64,000 nucleotides of DNA, from positions 3,765,001-3,829,000 of the forward strand of contig CAMRHE010000167.1 of assembly GCA_947044405.1 (NCBI GenBank). The letters are read 5' to 3'. Source of the stretch: Leptodactylus fallax (taxonomy: Eukaryota; Chordata; Amphibia; Anura; Leptodactylidae). This document shows positions 59,277 to 64,000 of the stretch, one piece after another. Position numbers and translations under genes: made by a program. Position 1 is the stretch's first letter, and each line of letters opens with the position of its first letter. The notes beneath the pieces were generated by a model. The model saw nothing but the letters and a program-made list of their open reading frames with translations. It ran no database searches and was not told the DNA's origin.

Positions 59277-60834
59277 GTGAGGACTCGGGCTGCCGTGACA
59301 GGTAAGTAAGCCTCGGTAGTGGTCCCTGCACATGGCATTATGTCCCACAGCCATAGCGGTCCCTGCACACAGTATTATGGCCCATACCAGCTCCTGCATA
59401 TGGTATATGTCCCATAGTGTCCCCTGCACATAGTATTATGTCCCATAGTGGCCCCTGCACACAGTATAATATTCTAACTTTTATAATATTCCAATTTGTG
59501 CCACTCACTAGCTATTATTATACTGTGGGGTCTATTCAGACCCCCGAGTATAATAAGTGCAGGGCCAAGAGAGGTGACAAACATAAAAACAATGTAACTC
59601 ACCTTCCTTGCACTCTGCGTCGGCTCTGTTCTTCTCATGGGCTTTTACCTGTAGTCACAGCCTGCTGATTGGGTCTCAGGGGGTCACGTTGCGTCATTAT
59701 GCGTAATGACGCCAGACACAGATGTGACACCTAAGGCCCTATTAGCTGACTTCAGGCAGAAGCGCCTGCAGAGCACAAGCTGCCGCGGAGCGCAGGGAGG
59801 GTGAGTAACGTTAATTTTTATGTTTGATCACCTCCCCGGGGGCTCCGCTTATTATACTCGGGGTCTGAAGAGACCCCACAGTATAATAATAATAGCAGTT
59901 TCGTTTCAGCGGTGTTTGGTCTGATCGAAACTGCCAGGTGAGGACTTGGGCTGCCGTGACAGGTAAGTAAGCCTCGGTAGTGGTCCCTGCACATGGTATT
60001 ATGTCCCACAGCCAAAGCAGTCCCTGCACACAGTATTATGTCCCATAGCAGCTCCTGCATATGGTATATGTCCCATAGCGGCCCCTGCACACGGTATTAT
60101 ATCCCATAGTGGCCCCTGCACATGGTACATGTCCCATAGTGGTCCCTGCACATGGTATTATGTTCCATAGCAGCCCCTGCACATGGTCCCATAGCGGCCC
60201 CTGTACACGGTATTATGTCCCATAGCAGCCCCTGCACACAATATTATGTCCCATAGCGGTCCCTGCACACGGTATTATGTCCCATAATGGTCCCTGCTCA
60301 CAGTATTATGTCCCACAGTGTCCCCTGCACATGGTATTATGTCCCATAGTGGCCCCTACACACAGTATAATATTCTAACTTTTATAATATTACAATTTGT
60401 GCCACTCACTAGCTATTATTATACTGTGGGGTCTTCAGACCCCCGAGTATAATAAGTGCAGGGCCAAGAGAGGTGACAAACATAAAAAACAATGTTACTC
60501 ACCTTCCTTGCACTCCGTGGCGGCTCTGTTCTCTTCAGGTGCTTCTGCCTGTAGTCAGAGACTGCTGATTGGGTCTCAGGGGTCACGTTGCGTCATTATG
60601 TGTGATGACGCCAGACGCAGACGTGACACCTAAGGCCCTATCAGCTGACTTCAGGCAAAATCGCCTGCAGAGCACAAGCTGCTGCGGAGCGCAGGGAAGG
60701 AGAGTAACGTTATTTTTTATGTTTGATCACCTCCCCGGGGGCTCCACTTATTATTCTCGGGGTCTGAAGAGACCCCACAATATAATAATAGCAGTTTTGT
60801 TTCGGCCGTGTTTGGTCGGATCGAAACTGCCGGG
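59277..60834 (+). repeat. Tandem duplication within E5
   Basis: Two consecutive units (about 59277-59936 and 59937-60834) each start 'gtgaggactcgggctgccgt', pass through the 31-bp array, 'tattctaacttttataatat', a hairpin, the CpG-rich block and a second hairpin. A third start follows at 60834. The second unit is longer because of extra satellite units. This duplicates the entire promoter-like/donor cassette. Confidence 0.85.
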
Positions 60835-60905
60835 TGAGGACTCGGGCTGCCGTGACAGGTAAGTAAGCCTGTCGTGCACGGGGTTTGCCGACCCCTGCTG
60901 TATGT

Positions 60906-61127
60906 GATTCACCTCTCCTGCGAAAGGGATATCTGTATTAAAGAAGTTTTCATGACTTACAGTACCCTGATTTTGTGCATACTGTAGTGGAAGCATGTCT
61001 TCAATTCACACAGAAATATAAAAAGACAAAGCAAAGAAAGAATTTCTACTTTTGACACCACACATACTGTGTAAGTGAACAGCAAACATGTATGCAAATC
61101 TCTGAAATGGAAAAGATGCTGTGTTTT
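60906..61127. other. Spacer, nothing recognised
   Basis: Unassigned sequence between E5 and the next MITE. Confidence 0.5.
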
Positions 61128-62343
61128 TTAACCCCTTAAAGACCCGACCATTTTTCGTTTTTGCATTTTCGTTTTTCCCTCCCCACATTTTAAGAGCCAT
61201 AACTTTTTCATTTCTCATTTCACAGAGTCACATGATGGCTTATTGTTTGCGAAACAAATTGTACTTTGCAATGGTACCATTCATTATGCTGTGCAATGTA
61301 CTGGGAAGCTAGAAAAAAATTCAGAATGAGGTGCAATTGGAACTGCATTTGCGCCAATTTTATATGGGTTTAATTTTTACAGCATTCACTGTGTGGTAAA
61401 AATGACATGTTACCTGTATTCTGCAGGTCAGTACGAACACGGCGATACCAAATTTATATAGTATTTGTAATGTTTCGATACCTTTTAAAAAATTAAAAAC
61501 TTTGCAAAATAGAAAAAAATTTTTGTGTCACCATATTATGACACCTGTAACGTTTTCATATTTACAGTACATGTATGGAGCTGGGTAAGGTGTCTTTTTA
61601 TGCGGGACAACATGACGTTTTTATTGATACCATTTGGGGAAAGATCTGATCACTTTTTATTCAATTTTTTATAGGAGGCAAAGTGTTGAAAAAAACGCTA
61701 TTTGGCCATTTTGATTTTTTTTCGCCGCTACGCTGTTCACCGTATGGGGTGAATATTTTAATATTTTAATAGTTCAGGCATTTTGGAGCACGTGGATACC
61801 TAATGTGTTTTTGTTTACTTTTGTTTATTTACTTTTATAGCTGATCTAGGGAAAGGGGGGTGATTTGAAGTTTTGTGTTTTTTTGTTTTTTTTTATACTT
61901 TTAAAAACTTTTTTTTTCTACTTTTACTTGTATGATCAGACCCCCTAGGGACCTTAAAACCTAGGGGGTCTGATTGCTAATGCTATTCACTGCGATACTA
62001 CTGTATATGGCGTACAATAGAGCTAATGCAATGACAAGCCTGGGAGCCTTCAATAGGCTCCCTGCTGTCATGGCAATTGACGGAGGGCGGCGATCGGTGA
62101 AAAATGGCAGGACCCCTGACGCCTGCACAATTTAGACGCCACGGTCCCGTTTGTCCGCGACATCTAAAGGGTTAACAGCTGCAATCGGTGCAGGCACCAA
62201 TCGCTGCTGTTAGCGGCGGGTCCTGGCTGTATTATACAGCCGGCATCCGCCCTGTATGGAGAGAGCTCAGCTCCTGAGCTCTCTCCATGCATCGCCATGC
62301 GACGCAGGACTTACTATTACGCTCTGGGTCGCTAAGGGGTTAA
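61128..62343 (+). mobile_element. TTAA-flanked MITE, 1.2 kb (piggyBac-like)
   Basis: Left TTAACCCCTTAAAGACCCGA, right GGGTCGCTAAGGGGTTAA, TTAA at 61128-61131 and 62340-62343. The interior is T-rich in the middle and GC-rich at the right. It contains perfect short inverted words (agagagctcagctcctgagctctct around 62259-62284 in two parts; accccctaggg / ccctagggggt-like at 61940-61972). No coding sequence. Closely related layout to 55080-56129. Confidence 0.87.
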
Positions 62344-62746
62344 ACTGAAATTGCCATGTCATTCTACCCATTTATTTACATGCATTTTATCTCACAAATC
62401 CAAATTTCTCTGTTGGTGGAGTTTCTTATCTTCATGCTGCAAACGTCATTAAGTCTAGCTGCTAGTAAATTAATACTCCTTTTGTATCTTGTGTCCAGGC
62501 CAGAAATGATTTTTTTAAATATAGTTTTTGATTTTTATAGGGAAAAAAATTCATGTATCATGTATTCATGTTATCCCATGAATCATATTTATGCCAAAAG
62601 TCAGAAATTCTGATAAAAGCTTTTAAAAGTATTTGACAGTGTTTCTAGCATATAAAAATACCTTTTTAGGTTTTTTTTTTTTTTTTACTTTCATGTCTTC
62701 CACGTGGTGCTGCTGCTAACCTGTGCTGATGGGGGCAATCTACAAA
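62344..62746. other. Intergenic, no gene seen
   Basis: A/T-rich sequence with a T run near 62672. No recognised feature. Confidence 0.5.
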
Positions 62747-63112
62747 CAGACTTAGGCTAAGGCGCCATGTGGCGTCTCGCAGCAAAAAAGCGTTGCGGGA
62801 AAAACCTCAGCGGCAACACATTGCGGTTCTTCCCACAGCGCTTTGAACAGAAAGTTCACAGAGGTTTCCGCTGTGGACTTTCTGCTTCAATTATACCTAT
62901 AGGGAAACCGCCAGCGTTTCCGTAGGTATAATTGACATGCTGCAATTTCCAAAACTGCAACGGTTTTGGAAACCGCTGTGTGTCTGCAGCACGTTTTTTA
63001 CCACAAAGTGGAGATGGGATTCGCTGGAATCCCATCCACTTTGCTATGACTGTAAAATGCTGCGTTTTTTTCCACGGCGTTTACACCACTAGGGGGCCCC
63101 GGCCTGAGTCTG
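62747..63112 (+). mobile_element. MITE with CAGACTTAGGC ends
   Basis: Left CAGACTTAGGCTAAGGCGCC, right GGGGCCCCGGCCTGAGTCTG. Inner inverted words include 'aattatacctatagggaaac' versus 'gtttccgtaggtataatt'. Flanking 8-mers do not match, so the boundaries may be off by a few bases. hAT-like by its CAG/CTG ends. Confidence 0.68.
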
Positions 63113-63439
63113 TTACGCTCTGGCAGCTGATAATATGGTCCCTTCTTAGATTTCCTGCAGATAGGTAAGATTAGTAGTAGTGGTGAAGATACATATGGTG
63201 TGCATGCCCTTAGAAAGCAATGAAACTATTATATAATAAAACAGTGAACACTGAGTGGGCATGTGCAGGGTTCATATCAACACACACAGTTCTGGCTGTG
63301 AGGAAAGTGATTCAGCATATATGTCCTCCAGTACTTAGCTCACTAGCTTGCTATTCAATTTAAATACCAGGTGGTGCCATACTATGTAAGTAACTCCTCA
63401 ATGGATGTATATTTTTACATCATGTATAAGCACAGTGAG
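63113..63439. other. Intergenic, no gene seen
   Basis: No recognised feature before the LINE fragment. Confidence 0.45.
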
Positions 63440-63787
63440 GGCCCCCTATGCCTCAGCTTTCTTTATAACAGTAATGTTCGTAGGTTAGGGTCATATCTTG
63501 ACTACATCCATGACCTCTTCATTTCTCATGAGTTCTCATTTCTCGGTATCACAGAAACATGGCTGACACCCTCAGACACCACCTCCCCTGCTGTCCTCTC
63601 CTATGGAGGTCTACAATTCTCGCACACTCCCCGCCCCAACAATAAACCTGGTGGAGGCGTAGGCATACTCCTGTCTGACAATTGCTCCTACGCTCCAATC
63701 CAACCGCTACCTGCTCTCACCCTCCCCTCCTTTGAAGTGCACTTTGTTCAGATTTACTCGACCTCCAACCTCCAACTGGCCTTCATA
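63440..63787 (+). pseudogene. L2-type LINE endonuclease domain, cut by Tc1
   Basis: Encodes the start of an apurinic-type endonuclease of a non-LTR element: SFLGITETWLTPSDTTSPAV (TETWL is the conserved catalytic Glu region), YGGLQFSHTPRPNNKPGGGV, GILLSDN and FEVHFVQI. The frame is open from about 63460 to the Tc1 insertion at 63790. In an intact LINE this domain nicks the target DNA before reverse transcription. The rest of the LINE would lie beyond the window. Confidence 0.85.
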
Positions 63788-64000
63788 TACAGTGCTGGCC
63801 AAAAGTATTGGCACCCCTGCAATTCTGTCAGATAATACTCAATTTCTTCCAGAAAATGATTGCAATCACAAATGCTTTGGTAATAATATCTTCATTTAAT
63901 TTGTCGTCAATGGAAAACCACAAAAAGAATTGTCAAAAAGCCAAATTGGATATAATTCCACACCAAACATAAAAAGGGGGTGAACAAAAGTATTGGCACC
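63788..64000 (+). mobile_element. Tc1 element 5' end, runs off the window
   Basis: TA at 63788-63789, then CAGTGCTGGCCAAAAGTATT. The inner direct repeat 'gaacaaaagtattggcacc' reaches the last base of the window, giving the two transposase-binding words of an inverted-repeat/direct-repeat Tc1. Transposase not yet reached. A fifth Tc1 family in the window. Confidence 0.9.

Larger units (their letters stand above)
56703..60905 (+). mobile_element. Non-autonomous hAT element E5 with perfect 8-bp TSD, carrying a Tc1
   Basis: The element spans 56711-60897: left CGGGGTAGGCAGCC (CAGGGGTNGGCA with a base lost), right GGTTTGCCGACCCCTG. The duplication ctgtatgt is exact at 56703-56710 and 60898-60905. 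Interior: minus-oriented 31-bp arrays, four hairpins (59515-59558, 59846-59892, 60415-60455, 60748-60790), GTGAGT at 59801, three CAG|GTAAGT sites (59302, 59962, 60859) and a tandem duplication. Without the Tc1 it is about 2.57 kb. No transposase of its own. Confidence 0.88.

Noticed and set aside
62747..63112. hAT with 8-bp duplication
   Set aside because: Inverted ends are visible but no matching flanks; boundaries may be shifted, so the superfamily is left open.

Overview
This window is a piece of vertebrate genome, most likely from a frog or toad (the species is not identified). Two intact leucine-rich-repeat genes sit in a sea of DNA transposons, LINE fragments and SINEs. Support for an amphibian: full-length LRRC15 and CPN2 orthologues are less similar to the human proteins than a mammal or bird copy would be. 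Several Tc1 families, TTAA-flanked (piggyBac-like) MITEs and hAT elements are of kinds I recognise from anuran genomes. The L2-type LINEs and the tRNA-derived SINE also fit. There are no bacterial-type operons, CRISPR arrays or viral genes.

Genes. LRRC15 (26878-28653, plus strand) encodes a 591-residue type I membrane LRR protein. CPN2 (48440-50062, plus strand) encodes the 540-residue secreted regulatory subunit of carboxypeptidase N. In both, the whole coding sequence lies in one exon that starts a few bases after a clear splice acceptor, so each gene should have at least one untranslated exon upstream that I could not place. They are about 19.8 kb apart, in the same order and orientation as in human 3q29 (LRRC15 then CPN2). 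GP5, which neighbours LRRC15 in human, is not in the window.

Region by region. 1-26.8 kb: nested transposons. hAT elements with 8-bp target duplications lie at 858-2606, 6333-7493, 8497-11279 and 16605-21880. Two of these interrupt L2-type LINEs, and the last carries a 2.66-kb head-to-head pair of Tc1 elements. 26.8-30 kb: LRRC15 and its probable 3'UTR. 30-38 kb: MITEs, SINEs and an inverted minisatellite. 38.1-44.6 kb: a broken hAT, two more copies of the 16605-21880 hAT family in opposite orientation, and a piggyBac transposase pseudogene. 46.8-47.8 kb: another hAT. 48.4-50.6 kb: CPN2. 51.7-53.3 kb: an almost full-length Tc1 with only two stop codons. 56.7-60.9 kb: a hAT carrying a Tc1 and an internal tandem duplication. 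61.1-62.3 kb: a large TTAA-flanked MITE. 63.4-64 kb: the endonuclease end of an L2 LINE cut by a Tc1 that runs off the window.

Most striking pattern. Non-autonomous hAT elements with clearly different terminal repeats share the same internal parts: a CpG-rich block with CRE-like and E-box-like sites, a strong 5' splice-site match, a perfect or near-perfect hairpin (ATTATACTCCGGGGTC arms), and in most a ~31-bp minisatellite. This suggests exchange of interior modules between transposon families. All positions were read by eye; repeat family names are at superfamily level only.
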